A stretch of DNA of 64,000 bases from Lactuca virosa (taxonomy: Eukaryota > Streptophyta > Magnoliopsida > Asterales > Asteraceae): positions 74,306,629 through 74,370,628 of the forward strand of contig CAKMRJ010005745.1 of NCBI GenBank assembly GCA_928212115.1. The letters are read 5' to 3'. Shown here one piece after another: positions 24,367 through 38,642 of the stretch. The position numbers and the translations under genes were made by a program. The number at the start of each line of letters is the position of its first letter. Within the stretch, counting starts at the first letter, position 1. The notes below the pieces were generated by a model. It was given only the letters and a program-made list of their open reading frames with translations, made no database searches and was not told where the DNA came from.

Positions 24367-25758
24367 TCAATTAAAAAAAGAAGTTGAAGTTGGCAGGTTG
24401 ACTGCTCGGCATGATTTCCTAATCTGCCCTTGTTTCCCTGTAAGAACTTGGGTGGCACCCAACTTAACCATGGCCTGACCAAACCGGGCGTTGAAATCGG
24501 AGGAGCGCGCAATGGCTGCAACCGTGGACTTGCTGAGGCGGTCTGATGCCAAATCTTGATCAAATTGAAGAACTCCTCTACCCATAATAATTTGACTGTA
24601 GAAAGATTTGTCCACAACTGCAGAGCTAAAAGGGTTTTGATCCAAGTTGGCAGTGGGATCAGCTGTCGTGTTCTGAGGGCATTTACTCCTCAACGATGAT
24701 AACAGCGATAAATCCATGGACGGGTCTGGTTTCCCAGTGTTCTTGTAATTGTAAAGACGGTTTTTAAACAATGAACAATGAGCTATTCCGATAGTGTGAC
24801 CACCTGTACATCACAATTCACACACACGTTGAGCAAACTTTTTATGCTTTATATAATATTGATATATAAGATCGAATTAAGTTGGTGAATTACCAAGGAG
24901 ATAGATCATGTCGGTGGCTGTGAATCCCTTGAGAGCAAATGCTCGAATGGCACTTGACACCGAAGAAGTAGGAGGTGGGAGGGTTAGAGCATTTTGTGCA
25001 AGAGACACAAGTCCATCCCTTCTTCCTGTTTGGACACTGTATCTAGCTCCACCGCTCTGCATTTATTACATTATCTTAAGGTTATTTTTGCAGTGCATTT
25101 AATATTGGTGAATGGACAAAAGCTATTGTTTCTTACGAAGGAGACGACGTCTCTTGTAGCCATAACGATTATATCGGCACAAGAAACCAATCCTGGGCAA
25201 ACATTCTCGACCGCGGCTTTGGCAGCATCAATGACATCATAGCCTCTAACGCTTAAATTCGGGGGTGAGGTTTTCTCTGTGTTGGGTCCGTCTAGTAGGA
25301 TGGACGCATCGCAACCCTTTAGATTAATGAAAAGTTAGAATGAAAACCAACAGAAAAAAACCAGCAAGTATCTGGGAAGAGTACACCAAAGGAAGCAAGA
25401 AACAAAGAACAACTAGTAGGGACAAGCAGCATCAAACCACTACCAATAGATAGACATGGAAGTCTTTAAGGAAGTACAAGTAAATTACGATATGAAATCA
25501 ACTCACATTGACAAAGCAATCATGAAACTGCATGCGGATGAGAGCGGGAGCAATTTTTCTGTTAGTGAGATACTTGGAGTAGACCGTCCTTCTTACGATA
25601 TCTTCAACATCTGAAGTTCGGCATTTGCCATTGTAGAACCCATACTGGAGACCACCATAGCCGAGTGTACCATAGCAGTGACCAACGAGGTTGAAGAAGA
25701 TGACCCCTACTGCTAATAAGACTATTTTACTGTTTGTCATCGACATTTTCCTATTCAA
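24367..25758 (-). CDS. Class III (secretory) peroxidase, unit B copy
   Basis: Second intact copy, exons 25758-25507, 25316-25137, 25056-24894 and 24803-24367. All splice sites, the signal peptide, the distal Arg/His, the proximal His and the eight cysteines match the A copy. The only coding difference from A that I saw is silent (GCC to GCG in the Ala codon before VENVCPG). The predicted 343-residue protein therefore appears identical. Flanks are shared for at least 1 kb on both sides, so promoters are nearly the same. Confidence 0.95.
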
Positions 25759-25804
25759 GTTCTTAAATGAATTGGGGTGAAGAACAATAAATGATTCTTG
25801 GGTA

Positions 25805-25812
25805 CTTATAAG
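25805..25812 (-). promoter_or_regulatory. Possible TATA box of the peroxidase, unit B
   Basis: CTTATAAG, 47 bp upstream of the ATG, as in copy A. Confidence 0.35.
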
Positions 25813-26727
25813 GATGAGAAACTAAGATTACCGCTTCAATGACTTTCATGACTTTGTTAGTCTTGTACATTTAGGGGAGACGTGTGGGCATCATTGTTTC
25901 AGATTAAAATTTTCATTTATTTATTCATAGTTCATTCTTGAAATGTTATTAAAAGAGCTTTATTTATTTCAATTATATGTTTAATATATTATTTATTAGA
26001 TAGTTGTGCTTGTGTCCGTTTTTCTTTTTTGTGTGGTATTTGGTAACAACGTAGAGTGCCCTTATATATCAACTAGTTCTATCATGTGAATTGACATTTA
26101 AATAATTTTTTTCAAAACCATAAACACAACAAACTACCTACACTACTCTTAAACTATTCATTTGTTCTTGAGATTTTGACCTTTAACATTTGACCGAAGG
26201 ACACCTTCCACAAATACTTGGTACCGTACAAACTCTTTGACAAAAAATACTCTGTTATACACGATTCATTCCTATGGTTTGAGGTAATTTGAAGTTTGGT
26301 CTGTAACTTATTTTTTTAATTTGGATCGTCTCTATAATATGTTTTGGTTGACTTTAGTCTCTCTCTGATATGGTTTGGTTGTGTTTGGTCTCTCTTTGAA
26401 ATTGAACGACTATATTACCCTCGTTATTATTATTTTTTTAAACTTTTTTATTGTTTTATTTTATTATTTTTTATTAAAAAATGTTTTACATAAGATGGAT
26501 CCCACCACTTACCTTAATTTTCAACATTTCTCCTTAACAGCTTGAAAGTCGACAATACCCTTCCATCAAAAGAACCCTTTTAATCACTACCCCCTCCTCC
26601 ATTGTAATATAGATACTTTGAAACTTATCAAGCTGGGTCTAATCCTCACTGATGCTAACACGAACCTCCCAAGACCGTTACATGTGGGAATTTAACTTAA
26701 AGGATTTTGATTCACCACGATTACTGG
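25813..26727. other. Peroxidase upstream region, unit B
   Basis: Copy of 7907-8829. It differs from A by small changes shared with C, such as a 7-bp loss after GGTAC near 26224. No gene. Confidence 0.4.
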
Positions 26728-28086
26728 TGTAATATCCCAAAAATAAGACCAAAAAATTTCATTTTTAATTTAAATAAAACGGTACTTCAAAACATTGTCC
26801 TACAATCCAAATAGACCAAAGTATGTCACTACATCATATTATATCAAAGTAAATCACAATGTGCGGAAAAAGGTGGTGTGTGCTCTGCAATCATCCTGGG
26901 CTCTTCCCTTTCGATCCTGAAGTATCTGAAACATAAACTGAAACCCGTAAGCACAAAGCTTAATGAGTTCCCCAAAATACCATATACCATACATAAATAA
27001 CACATACTGGGCCCCCGCCCTTCATCAGGCCCTTCCCGGCATCGAGTCCCACCCGGTCTTGGGCCCCGCCCGGCATGGAGCCCCGCTCGGTTTACAGATC
27101 TATCAATCACCAGGCCTCGCCTAACATCGGGCCTCGCCCGATACACATATAAGCATATAGACATATAATCATACTATCAAATGCAATAATCACAAAGATA
27201 ATAGCCTACAATACGGTCATCGGGCCATGCCCGACATCGAGCCCCACTCGGCATACATACCAATGCATACACATGCAAGAGTCACGCAAACATCCAACAT
27301 CCTAACATAATAAGCCATGGGCCGGCATTGGTGCCTTCGACCCGCTAAACACAATGAGGAAACTCACCTCAGACTGCTGAATCTCACAGATAAATATCTG
27401 GTTGTTAGCCAGCTAAAAATCTTCGTGCTATCAATCACAAAATAATATCCAATTAATAATTGGATCCCGACTCAGACTAAGAGTCCAAACTTCGGTAGAA
27501 GTCGTTTTTACCCTTTACCTAACATGGCGCAAGGCCAAGGCCCAAACCAACTGTCCAGAAGGCCCAAATTCCAAAATAATCACCCAAAGCCCAAATATGG
27601 CTCAATTTCCAAATTAGGCCCAAATCCCTTCATGGAGAGTCCAATAAAATAACATCTACCCAAAATAGAATTCTGATGGCCCAACAAGGCCCAAGACTCC
27701 TAAGGTTCAACATGGGCCCAATACCAAAAATCCCAAAGATCTGAAGCCCACTGCTGAGGACGCAGGGCGTACTTAGCTCGTACGCTTAGCGTACTCGCTT
27801 TGGGGCTTGTACGCGCAACATACCAGCTTGTACACCCAACGTACTCCCCAGTTTGGCCAACTTCCATCATTAAGCTCTTATTCGGTTAAGACTTCGACCC
27901 AATACTTAGATCCTACTTCCTTAAGGTGGTTTATCACGTAAAGTTGGCAACTTTACGTGCATGCATGGTTTAATAGGGTTCTATAGCTCAAAAGAACTTA
28001 AAAAAGGGTCTTAACACATGCATGAGCCCATAAACACCTCAAAGCTTGCATTTTTATGGACAAAGGGACCAAAAGAACCCTAGATC
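26728..28086. mobile_element. Gypsy-type LTR segment, unit B
   Basis: Copy of 8830-10103, beginning TGTAATATCC. It retains about 80 bp (about 27986-28066, containing CATGCATGAGCCC) that are missing from A. Same GC-rich minisatellite and GTACGC words. Limits uncertain. Confidence 0.4.
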
Positions 28087-28089
28087 TAC

Positions 28090-28514
28090 CACTAGTACAA
28101 AAATGACCTACGGTCACTCTTTCTGAAAAACGGCCTGTGACACTTTTTATTAAAAGTGTGGCCAAAGGTCACTAAAAAAATTTAGAGACTGTTTTTGGAT
28201 ACATTTAAATTAGTTTGTGTGGCCATTATATAGATAATCAAAACTTTAACCACACTTAATTATATCAAATGTGACAAATATTAGTCACACTCGACCACTG
28301 AGGCCATAAGTCACAATCAGCCACATGTATCGATTAAGATTGTCATACTTTTTTTATGAGAGACAGTAGATTAACGTATCGTGACATGAGTTAGTTCTAT
28401 GTATGTTTGTAACCTGGTGCCTATTTAGCCACATAACAGACAAAGTAGCTAAAAGGTGATATATATGGTCACTCTAAATATTTGTGTGTCCATAGGGCGG
28501 TTCTGTACTAGTTG
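28090..28514. mobile_element. 425-bp non-autonomous CACTA-like element, unit B
   Basis: Same ends, same length and same TAC target duplication as 10107-10531, so it was present before the units were amplified. Confidence 0.65.
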
Positions 28515-29322
28515 TACTTAGTTAACGCAAGAAATTAAAACAACTTAGTATTGGTTACTTATGGTCATGTATCATTTATTATGTGTGTCAAAATATTATG
28601 AATTAGCTTTAAGAAGAAACAAACATTGTGTGCGTAGGTACCATTTAGTTACGATTACATCTATTATATGTGTCTATATGTAAATATAGACACATATGTA
28701 ATGTTTATTGTGGTTGTACTATTGTATTTGGAAGACTCTTAAATTTGACCATAATTATCTTTGATATCATTTGGCAGAATTAAAAATGAACAAAAAGTTA
28801 AATCATGACATTTTACAAAAATACATTGCTTATTTTGCAATTAAAGGGTTGTAATAAATAATGAAAAAAAATGAATTGCAGTTTTGTAAAGTTAGAAACA
28901 ATTTCAGAAGAAAACAAAAAAAACTAAAAATAATAAAAACAAAAACAAATAACAGTATAGTTGTGTTGAATAAGAGTTATAAGAAAGGATCAAATTGCCC
29001 TTTTTGTCATCTATTCTTTTAATTGCACCAGATCAGACACCATTAAAAATGAAAAGAATACAACTTATTTTAACAGAATAGTATGATAAATAAATGAAAA
29101 GAATACAACTTTGTCTAACATTGCATAACGAAAGTACATTACTATAACATTGAGTTTATGTTATAACATATCATCCACCATTACAGTAAAAAACTGAAAA
29201 AAGAAATAACTTTGTGTTATAACAATATTACACCAGAATAGTTTGATGGTATAATATGGTAAAAAAATATTAAGGAAAGTACATCGTCATTTTTTTGTCA
29301 TTTTCTTATTCTCTACGTAACG
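28515..29322. other. AT-rich flank of Tnp2 with a palindrome, unit B
   Basis: Copy of 10532-11336, including the ATGTGTC palindrome near 28663-28702. No gene. Confidence 0.4.
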
Positions 29323-32233
29323 CTAGGATGAAGGTTTGGCCTTTCCCTTCTACAAAAAAAAATAAAGATCATTAAATGTTAAAAGAAGGAAAAATATTAT
29401 CGCTACAAATGTAATTCATGACATTAAGAAACACATACCGTACGTATAACAATACCATGACAATCAGTACGAAAATAATCATTTTCCTTCTGCAACTCAA
29501 GTGTGTCTACACGTGGCAATATATTATCATTCTGAGGAACTACAGTACTAAATTCTTCATCTACATCTTCATATGTATCTCTGTAATTTTTGGGAGGTGT
29601 ATTGAACACGATAGACATTTTTTGATCGAGTGGGTCTGTGACATAAAATACTTGTTGTGCTTGTGAGGCCAATATGAAGGGATCACCTTTATGGCCTAAT
29701 CTTTTTAGTTCAACTAGTGTATACCCCAATTTATCCCTTTTAACCCCATTTCTATTGTCAACCCAGTCACACATGAAAATTGGAATTCGCTTAAAATGAT
29801 AATCTAGTACCCATATCTCTTGTAAAACACCATGATAAGTGTTTTTGGCATATGTTACAACTTCTTTACTGATGTGTGTGTCAGTTGCAACGACACTAAC
29901 CCCACTGTTTTTGTAAACTTTACCTTCACGAGCTTTTGTACGAAAAGTATATCCATTGATAGCATATATATCGTATTTAATAATGTTCTTATTGGGTCAA
30001 TGTGAAATCCATCTCAGTGTCTCTGTTATACTTTCTCTACAGCCCCCTAACTCTCTCTCTACCTGAATTGTAATTAGATAATGAATTTAAGATATAAAGA
30101 AATACATAACAAAAAACACAACATATATGAAATGAATATATCTCCTTTCGTAACCAATGACCAAATGTATTACTGTGCTCTTGTTCTAGCTGTGCCTTTC
30201 GTTTAGTAGGGTGTTGATGTTGCAAAAAATCCAAGTGTCGTCTGTCAATACGTTAATGTTAATATTATAACAAAAAAAAACATACATGTAAAAAAACTTA
30301 CTTGATATACGGGAGTACTTCAGATGTATTGTGCAATACAAAGAAATGTGTTTTTCTGAATAGTTCGGCGGAAACTTCTACCGATTTAGCAGCTGATAGA
30401 GGACTACCGTCCGTAATAGAACTACTATCTACACCTATTTGAATTCCACATGTGTTATGATTTTCAGGGGGAATACCAAATTGTCGACATGCATAAAATC
30501 TATACAATGTGGAATCAAATTGTCGCGCCAATACCTTAGCTGTCTATACCATATATTGAATTTCTTCCAGTATGTATTATTTTGCTGGCCCACATCTGAA
30601 GTACCCACTTTCTGTGATTTTCTCTTTTTTTTATTTATCTTCCCACCTCTTCCACTTGTAGATTGTTGGATTTCTGCCTCCTTGCCCTTAGACACCTTTC
30701 CCCATTTATTAATTATAAATTTGACCCTGTTATATACTTCCTCCCCATTCATAGGTTCTGGAGAGGGTGAGAACTCTTGTTGTCCATTGAATGCCTTTTT
30801 TTGTCTTCTGAACGGGTGATCATGCGGTAGAAATCGTCTATGACCAACATAACTCTGCTTTTTCGATCCAGTGAGTCAAATGCATTGTTTCTTCGGCACA
30901 CACAACACAACCTTGAAATCCGCTGTATGGACAACCACTTAATGTACCTAGAGCAGGATAATCATTAATAGTCCATAACACTACTGCACGTAGTTTAAAC
31001 TGCTCTTGTGCATATGCATCGTATGTTTCAACTCCAATATCAAATAATAATTGCAGATCATCAATAAAAGCTGCTAGGAACACATCAATATCGTTTCCTG
31101 GTGTTCCCGAAATCAATAAAGAAAGCATGATGAACTTTCTCTTCATACACAACCATGGTGGAAGGTTGTAAATGACAGTTAAAATAGGCCACACACTATG
31201 ACTCCTATTTCCTCTATTCACATCGACCCCGTCAGCCGAAATGCCTAGCCGCAAATTTCTTGGCTCGCTAGCAAAGTCAGGATATTTGTCATCAATGGCA
31301 GCCCATGCTGGTGAATCAGCTGGGTGACTTAAAACACCAATATCCACCTTTCTGTCTGTTGCGTGCCATGTTAAATCTTTTGCAGTAGTCTTAGAATGAA
31401 AAATTCTTTTCAAGCGCGGAATAATTGGAAAGTACCAGAAAACTTTTGCAGGAATATTTTTGTAAATTTTATTTTTTTGATCATCGACCTTCCATCTTGA
31501 TTTACCACAAGTAGGACATGCTTCCATGTCTGTGTATTCGTTTCTGTAAAGTATACAGTTGTTGGCACATGCATGTATCTTAGTATACCCTGAACCCATT
31601 GCCTTGAACGCTTTTTTGGCCTCGTATGTACTACTGTACATTTCGTTACCTTCTGGTAACATATTTTTGATCAAAACCAATAATTCTGATTATCTGATAC
31701 TCCATACTTACTCTTTAAGTTGAGTAATTGTATGACTGCAGATAATTTTGTGAAATTAGGACACCCTTTATATAGGGGCTTCTCGGCATCTTCAATCAGT
31801 TCTCTAAACTTCTCTGGGTTCCCAATAAAATTTTCTTTTACAGCTTCCACCATCTCTACTGTTTCTGCAGCATCTGCTGGCATTTCTGTGTTCATGGTCG
31901 TCGAATCAACAACGTATGACGTGTCCATGTCAAAATTATGTTCATATATATACTTTCTGGGTGGTTGCTCTGTTTCTCCATGCTTATTCCAATTCGTGTA
32001 TGTTTGATCAATTCCATTCCTGAATAGGTGATCATCTACCATATCCACCGAATGAGATATGTGGTTTACACATTTGACACATGGACATGGAATTCTTATC
32101 TTTTTTTTTTGGTATCTACAACATCCATATTTTTAGAAATCTTGTAATTATGTACTGCATATTTCAAAAATTATGCAACACCCTTTACATACGTTTCTGA
32201 TGTTCTGTAGGCTCCCATCCAAGACTTATCCAT
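29323..32233 (-). pseudogene. CACTA Tnp2-type transposase, unit B copy, broken
   Basis: Same domain order as 11337-14252. The Transposase_21 core is open over 280 codons (31680-30838), longer than in A because the 1-bp loss near 13036 is absent. It runs on into TYDAYAQEQFKLRAVVLWT and the ALGTLSGC block. The early stop after MDKSWM, the frameshifts and the missing DUF4218 core are shared with A and C. Non-functional. Confidence 0.87.
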
Positions 32234-32653
32234 ATTCAGTTTATAACAACATCAACAAGCAATATATGTTTCCTGTTCATTGAAGCATTTTAACAAACAG
32301 TTGGTGTGCATAAACGAAAAAGATCACATTACAATTAAATCCAATAACTGGAAACCAAATACTTGTTAATTGAAGAATATATAATGAAACATGACCAAAC
32401 GAAATAACAAAGATTAATATTCTGAAGCTAATTGTTTTTATGTCCCTGTATAAATTAGGGTAGTATGTGTACCTGAATGAATTTCATGTTGAAGTATCAA
32501 TTCGTGGTTGAAGTATAAACGTAGTTGCAATGCATTTGTATTAAGAAGAGAGTGATTCGATGGGAATGCATATAGTCTAAAAATTCATATCTACGCAATA
32601 GGTGTGGATGATCAAGGATATATCGAGAAAAAACAAAAAAAAGAGAAAAAAAT
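32234..32653. other. Spacer upstream of Tnp2, unit B
   Basis: Copy of 14253-14675. No gene. Confidence 0.35.
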
Positions 32654-32731
32654 TGTTCCTAATGGGGTTCAAACCCATGACATTCCAAAATATACCTTTA
32701 ACTACATTTACACTTACCAACTGGGGTGTCT
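32654..32731 (-). other. tRNA-like segment, unit B
   Basis: Copy of 14676-14753. Box B carries one change (GGGTTTGAACCCC). Probably a SINE head or tRNA relic. Confidence 0.38.
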
Positions 32732-32998
32732 GACTGTTTGTAAGTGATTAGTTTACGAAACAAACATAAAAATAAACTAAAAGAGTAACATTTGCCGAAA
32801 ATACCCCTGCTTCCTATAGAACTGATCTAAGATAACCACATTTACCATCAATCATACTTTCCTCATTTGAGACAATATACTTAACTGTGGTTGCACATTG
32901 TTTTTAATTACCCTTCACAATTGGAAATAAAAACAAATGACAAAAATACCCCTGATTCTTCTCACACTCTTATTGTTTAATTGTAGTTATGCACATCA
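32732..32998. other. Spacer left of the Copia insertion, unit B
   Basis: Copy of the left part of 14754-15057, up to the CATCA target site. No gene. Confidence 0.4.
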
Positions 32999-33760
32999 TG
33001 ATGGGTTTTGCGCATTCTAACACTCCTAAGTGTACATGCAACCCTAAATACCTTGGATCTATGTTTTCTCTATTATACATGCAATTATGAACTTTCCAAG
33101 GTATTACCCTATCTAGCATACAATACTTGATACTTGGGTAATCAAATGGATAGAATACATACCTTTGTTTGATGTAGCTTGTCTCCATGAAGCTTGAGTG
33201 CCTAGTGCCCCAAGTGTGACACCTCAAATGGTTCACACAACACCAAATGCACATGGAATGACTTGAGAGAAATGGAACACTCCTTGAAATCGTCTAGCCC
33301 TCATATTCACACATTAGTGCACGATTTATTGAGCCATGGGATTCTTTTATATGGTGGCTATTAGGGTTACACCATGTAACTCATAACTTTACCTATTCCT
33401 TATGCTCCATGGATTTTAACCTCCATGGAGTATCCATGGGTCACCCGATGGACTTAGTCCAACATAAGAAATCTTGGATCACAAGCCCACATATATAAGA
33501 ATGAATGATTTACACAATCAACCCATATATTTAATTAGTCTCCTTTTGATCACTTAATTAATTCCAAATTAATTCTTGATCAATACTAATTAAATAACCT
33601 TATTAATATATTAGAACTTATAATATATTAACCAACCTTAAGTGTTATTTCTCTCATTATAGTCTATCCAAATGCATGATGCCATGCAACCCAAATGGAC
33701 CATGCCGGGTCGGGTCAAGTCTTACCAATTATAATTATGGACTTAGACATTAATCCAACA
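32999..33760 (-). repeat. 3' LTR of the unit B Copia element
   Basis: 762 bp. On the + strand it opens TGATGGG and closes CCAACA; in element sense it begins TGTTGG, a common Copia LTR start. It looks identical to 53450-54211. Confidence 0.88.
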
Positions 33761-36700
33761 GTCTCCCACTTGGATAAGTCTAAAACTATTATTGCGTATG
33801 ACTTCAGGAAACCGATCAGCAATCGTAGCTCTCAAAAGCTTCTGTCGAACTCTGACCTTGTCGATGAACTCTGACCTTTGTCAATGACTTGTCCATTAGA
33901 TAAGGGATCATATATTCCTCCATTCTAGATATCATATGGACTGAGACATGGATTATCAATCATTCTCTCTGTCCATTTGTTGTTTCCCGATTTCCGATTC
34001 ATGATGACTGACTGATTGAACAAATCAAATCAGTCCTGGCTTGGCCAAGCACTCACATGTATCATCTTTAAATCATCGAGGGGCCCACATATATCGCTTT
34101 TATCCCGAAGGTAAAAGGAATGGATAAACTTCGACTCATATGGCTTGTTCTACTACTTGTTGAATCATACACAAAGGCACGTTTTATAACATCGAGTTAC
34201 CGAATGCGTTTTCGTGCAATCAATGTACAACCAACTCATAGTAACAACTCATATCTCTAGGTTTGAAGAATATAAGATATTATCGTCTCATGATCACTCG
34301 TGATAAAATCCATGAAGTGATTCAAATGAGCGCGGGTTGAATCCAATACTCAGAACTTATGAGCACTCATGAGTGTTGTAGCACCACTTTGTCCACCAAC
34401 TTGGACCTCTACAAACCAACCCATGACAGTCTTGATTCATATCTACTTCCAACATATGACCGACTGTGGATGGTTTGAATAACTTAATCAATCAGGAAGA
34501 GCGACTTAGTTATTCTGGAAGTCAAAACATGCAAAGTGAAACACAAGAATAAATGAATCAAATATGGTATCAAACCCTATGAATATAAATAAACACTTTT
34601 ATTTATCACCATACTGATTACTCATTATTCATTGTTTCGGTTTTATCAACTTTATACTTGAATTAAAAACACTAGTTGTCCCATGCTCCAAGCATGTACA
34701 CTATGTTTTTCTTAAACAATAGCTTTGCCATACACCAAGTATGCACTCTATGTTTTTCTATGATCCTTACTTTGTGAAATAAACCAATTGAACATAATTT
34801 CAATGATTCTAATTTCACACTCCCAAATCCTTATCGAAAAATGTGAGAATTTCAAATTCCTATCATTTATCGAAATCTGTTTAGATTTTAAACTTATATG
34901 CACTGACCCTCCTGTAATGAATATGTACAAAGTCACAAAGACTTGTCAACAGTCATTATAAGGTATTCCAATGGAGATCAACTCCATGGAAACTAAGTCT
35001 CATATTCAAAGTACATTGCTTTGGACATGCTTCTTGCATTAAGTTTCCTAATCTTACACAGATAACTTCCACCTATGGAGACAACTCCATATTCTCATTT
35101 TGACTATCACTTCTGAATAGAGATGCCTCTTTTCAGAATATGTCAATATGGTCCTTCCAAAATTAGCACTATACTTCCAATTGTCCCTGAGCAAACCAAT
35201 CTTTGGTAAACCTCAGATTGTCCTCGACAATTGCTTAATCACTTTAGTCATATCCAATTCTCGACATTTTCCTCCTTAACGCCCCAAGGCATTTGGAAAA
35301 TTCAGAAAGGATAAATATTATAGCACATGTAATCGATCTTGTACCCAAAGTAAATGGGACACGATTCATGATGTTTCACATAAAGACATGGTTCTAGACC
35401 AGTCTTTTGCCATAATAATTTTTTTTTTGTTTGCCATATTCTCAAAATTTGACTATGAAGAGGGATGCCGTAATCATAATCGAATTTTGAGAACACAATA
35501 TATAGAATTTCTTAAGTTGAACCAAACCACATAAAATTCATATATATATCTTGACTAAGATGATTAAAATCTCAATCTAAACCTTTAGAATTGAAATGAA
35601 GTATAATTTCCTCTCCCTTAATTATAGCAAAACTACTTTTTCAACCCCTGCAATCTCACGAATTGAAACTTTTGTTTTCTATAATAACATTGCTAACTTG
35701 CAATACTTATCATAATTATCATGCTCCACACATAACATGGATTATTAGCATAACCCACTAGCTTTGACATCTATCAGAAAACAACTGGACCTCTAGAAGT
35801 CAATACTTTATTGACATTCTTACCAAAGTTCAGATTTCTGATACTAGATTGCTTTGATAAGACTTTATCAAAATCATACACCTTATCTTAGATAGCTCAC
35901 ATGTGTGTCTAAACAATTTCAGAACTATGAAAAGGGATGTCGTAATCATAGTCTCAATTGTTTAGACCTTTTGCCATCTGCTTCAAATCTACTTGGTGGA
36001 AGTGTTTCCTCACCATCATTTTCATGAATCGGAGAGAAACCTTATGACCCTTCGATTTTATGGTGTATGTGTTCTTATCCATGTGAATCGTCAAAACCAT
36101 GGTCACAAGACAAGGTTAGTGACAACTCCTAACTCATATGGATTGAACTTGTGCAATCTTAACTTCTTGCCACCTGGCAGCTCAAGGGCCTGCCATTGCT
36201 TCCAAGTAGCTATGCAAACAATTAAGAACATGTAGAACTCAAATGTATAGCCAATTAACTAGAATGGGCACAAAATGTCAACATGATAGGTTTAAACCTC
36301 TAGTTGTGTGCTAGTGATGAAATACAGGTTTTTATTCTTGATTACTTCTTGAAAACCCTTTCAGGATCTTTTAGACTCCCACTGTCTCCTTGACCTATAA
36401 GAATTTCTTGCCCAAATATTCAAGAGATAGTGTGGATTGTAATCAAGACAGACACTTAACACAATTGGCCTTAGTTGATCTTTGTTTTATCCAAAACACA
36501 TCACAATACCAATTTCAAATGTACAGAGTAGAAAACGTTTACTCTTACATTTGACAAGTGTTTTTAAACATTCTTTAAGACATGTCACTCAAGTTACAAT
36601 CTTAGCGTATAACTCTAAGAATTGTTTTTGGAACGATGTATGAATCATCTTCTTGATTAACCACGTCAACAATTCATAACTCCTCTTCTTAACTATCAGA

Positions 36701-37774
36701 ATGCACTTAGAGGATTGAATTGTGATAAGGTCTCAAAACCTTAAGCTGATCTTAAAACATGATACTAAAGTACTCTCCCATCTTTTCAGATTTGAGAAAC
36801 TTTTATCCTTCTGCCTAATTTGATTCTTCTCATTCGTTCTGTCATACATTGAAACTTTCCAATGTCTCAGGATTATACTTAAGCTTGTAAGTATAATCAT
36901 ATTTACTAAGCCTTAGTAACTCATGACGAATAGTCTTATCGATCTTTTATGGTGGGACTTGATCCGTGCACAAGAATGTGTACTCGATCCCTTAGTCCTT
37001 CACTTGACTCACATATACAGGTGAACAAGAACTAGTCTTAATTTCCAAAGTTGAAAATTCTCCTTTCATTTACTATACAAACTTGCATGATTCCCGTTTC
37101 TATCGAACTGAAATGGGTGATGAGAATCTTTCCTTATTTGGTAAATTTGGACACTACCACAAATGAAAGAATCAACTTCATATTTCACTCTTGCTCTTAA
37201 TGGAATCTTATAAGCAACAAAGATTTCACAAATGCCATTGTAAGGATATTTTAAAATAACTAAAATCAAAAATTTTCCTTTTATTTTAAAAACTTTGCGG
37301 AAAAAAACTATCCTTACAGTGCAAAAGCACATGAAAACTTTGTTGTTATCTATTCCTAAGCAATATATCATAATCCTAAGAAGTAGCTCAAGAATCCGAT
37401 CTTCAAACTATGCGATAGAAATCCATCTACGCGATCAGATTCAGCATATTCTTCTTAAGTTTCTTCACTTTTCTTTGATTCTTCAAACAATCCACATGTG
37501 ACCCAGTCACATCATGTAATAAGAATCTCCAAGTAGGAACTTAATAGAGTTAGACAATGGAACTTTACTGAAGTAGAGTCAAACTTATTGACTTTAAATC
37601 CTTAGGTAAATTTGGCAGCTTCGCAACCAATGCCCCTTCCTTTGGCAATGGACCCTTGATAATGGGACTATCTAAGACTTAGCCTCTCTCTTACATTTGG
37701 TCAACCGAGCTTGACTATGGCCGATCCCTTTCCATTGGGAAGAGAGAGCTTTACTGGATATCCAATGTCATTTG

Positions 37775-38113
37775 TCAATGTCCGTTAAAGTTTTAGGAGT
37801 TGATCTTAGCAAATAGATAGATCATTAAGGGTCTTGTCATAGTCTGTTTCCTAGGAGTCCCAAAGGAACTCACTATGTGACTTAGAAAGTAGTTGAGCCA
37901 CCAACTTTCTCAGACTTTGACACCCAACTCTCCCGGCTTGTCAATATGTGACTACATCTCCAAGATGTGATCACACTAGATCTTTGCTTGCCAATAGGGC
38001 TTGAGTGACCTTAAACCTTTCAAGAACTTGTGGGTTAGGGAGAATAATGGAGGAGGTGGAGGAAGTGAAGTTCCAAGAGATTTGGGATGATCATAGATGT
38101 CTGAACTAGACAT
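37775..38113 (-). pseudogene. Copia gag remnant, unit B
   Basis: N-terminal part of a gag-like frame starting at 38113 (MSSS then a proline run), broken by small indels. See the C copy for the clearer version. Confidence 0.4.
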
Positions 38114-38629
38114 TTTTGGGAAGGAAGAGACATTCAGATCGTTCGATTAAAGTCCTTAATATAACACCCACTATGAAAATATTAAGGCTAGGACCCCAAC
38201 AATATTTTATAACTTGGAAGAGGGATGCCATAATCCAAGCTATAGCATATTGAAGGTAGGTGCGTGAAGACGATTCACCAATTTCCAACAAGATAAACGA
38301 AATGTATTATTAGGTTTAAATTGGTAGTTTTGAACTCCTAGATTCTTGAGCTTCATTAACTTTTCCAAGGCATGTTTCCATCTCGAGTGTGCCCTTCAGG
38401 TTTTGTGACGGGATGCCGAGGATCACAACAACAAGGTGTGAAGGAACCATGCAAAATTACTTGGTACCCTTAAGTGTTTTACCCTCCATCGTTGTGCCGG
38501 TTAACCACACACGCTCCATCGATACTATGATAAACATAAAGTTACCCTTTGCCTACCTAGTTAAATACGAGTTAGTGTGCCGGTAACCACACACGCTCCA
38601 CTAACCGACTTAAACAAAGTGCAAAGTGT

Positions 38630-38642
38630 NNNNNNNNNNNNN
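38630..38642. other. Assembly gap (13 N)
   Basis: Thirteen Ns. The left side stops inside the Copia leader (equivalent to 59101 in C). The right side resumes in the satellite (equivalent to 18179 in B). By comparison with C, about 4.5 kb or more is missing: the rest of the Copia element, the 298-bp duplication, the PB1-like ORF and over a kilobase of satellite. Confidence 0.98.

Larger units (their letters stand above)
32999..38629 (-). mobile_element. Copia-type LTR retrotransposon, unit B, truncated by the N gap
   Basis: Left junction is identical to that of the complete element in C (CATCA, then TGATGGGTTTTGCGC). The LTR is 32999-33760; it is the 3' LTR, because the element sense is the - strand. 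The PPT side follows (GTCTCCCACTTGG on +). The interior matches C at 54212-59101 and then stops at the Ns, so the leader, PBS and 5' LTR are not in the assembly. From about 35500 on, this copy differs from C by many small indels. Hairpins equivalent to those in C lie at 35439-35493, 35907-35967, 38202-38250 and about 38400-38430. Confidence 0.88.

Noticed and set aside
33300..38629. Independent genes in the B Copia interior (for example 35993-36235 or 37066-37371)
   Set aside because: Short frames that change between the B and C copies, without family resemblance.
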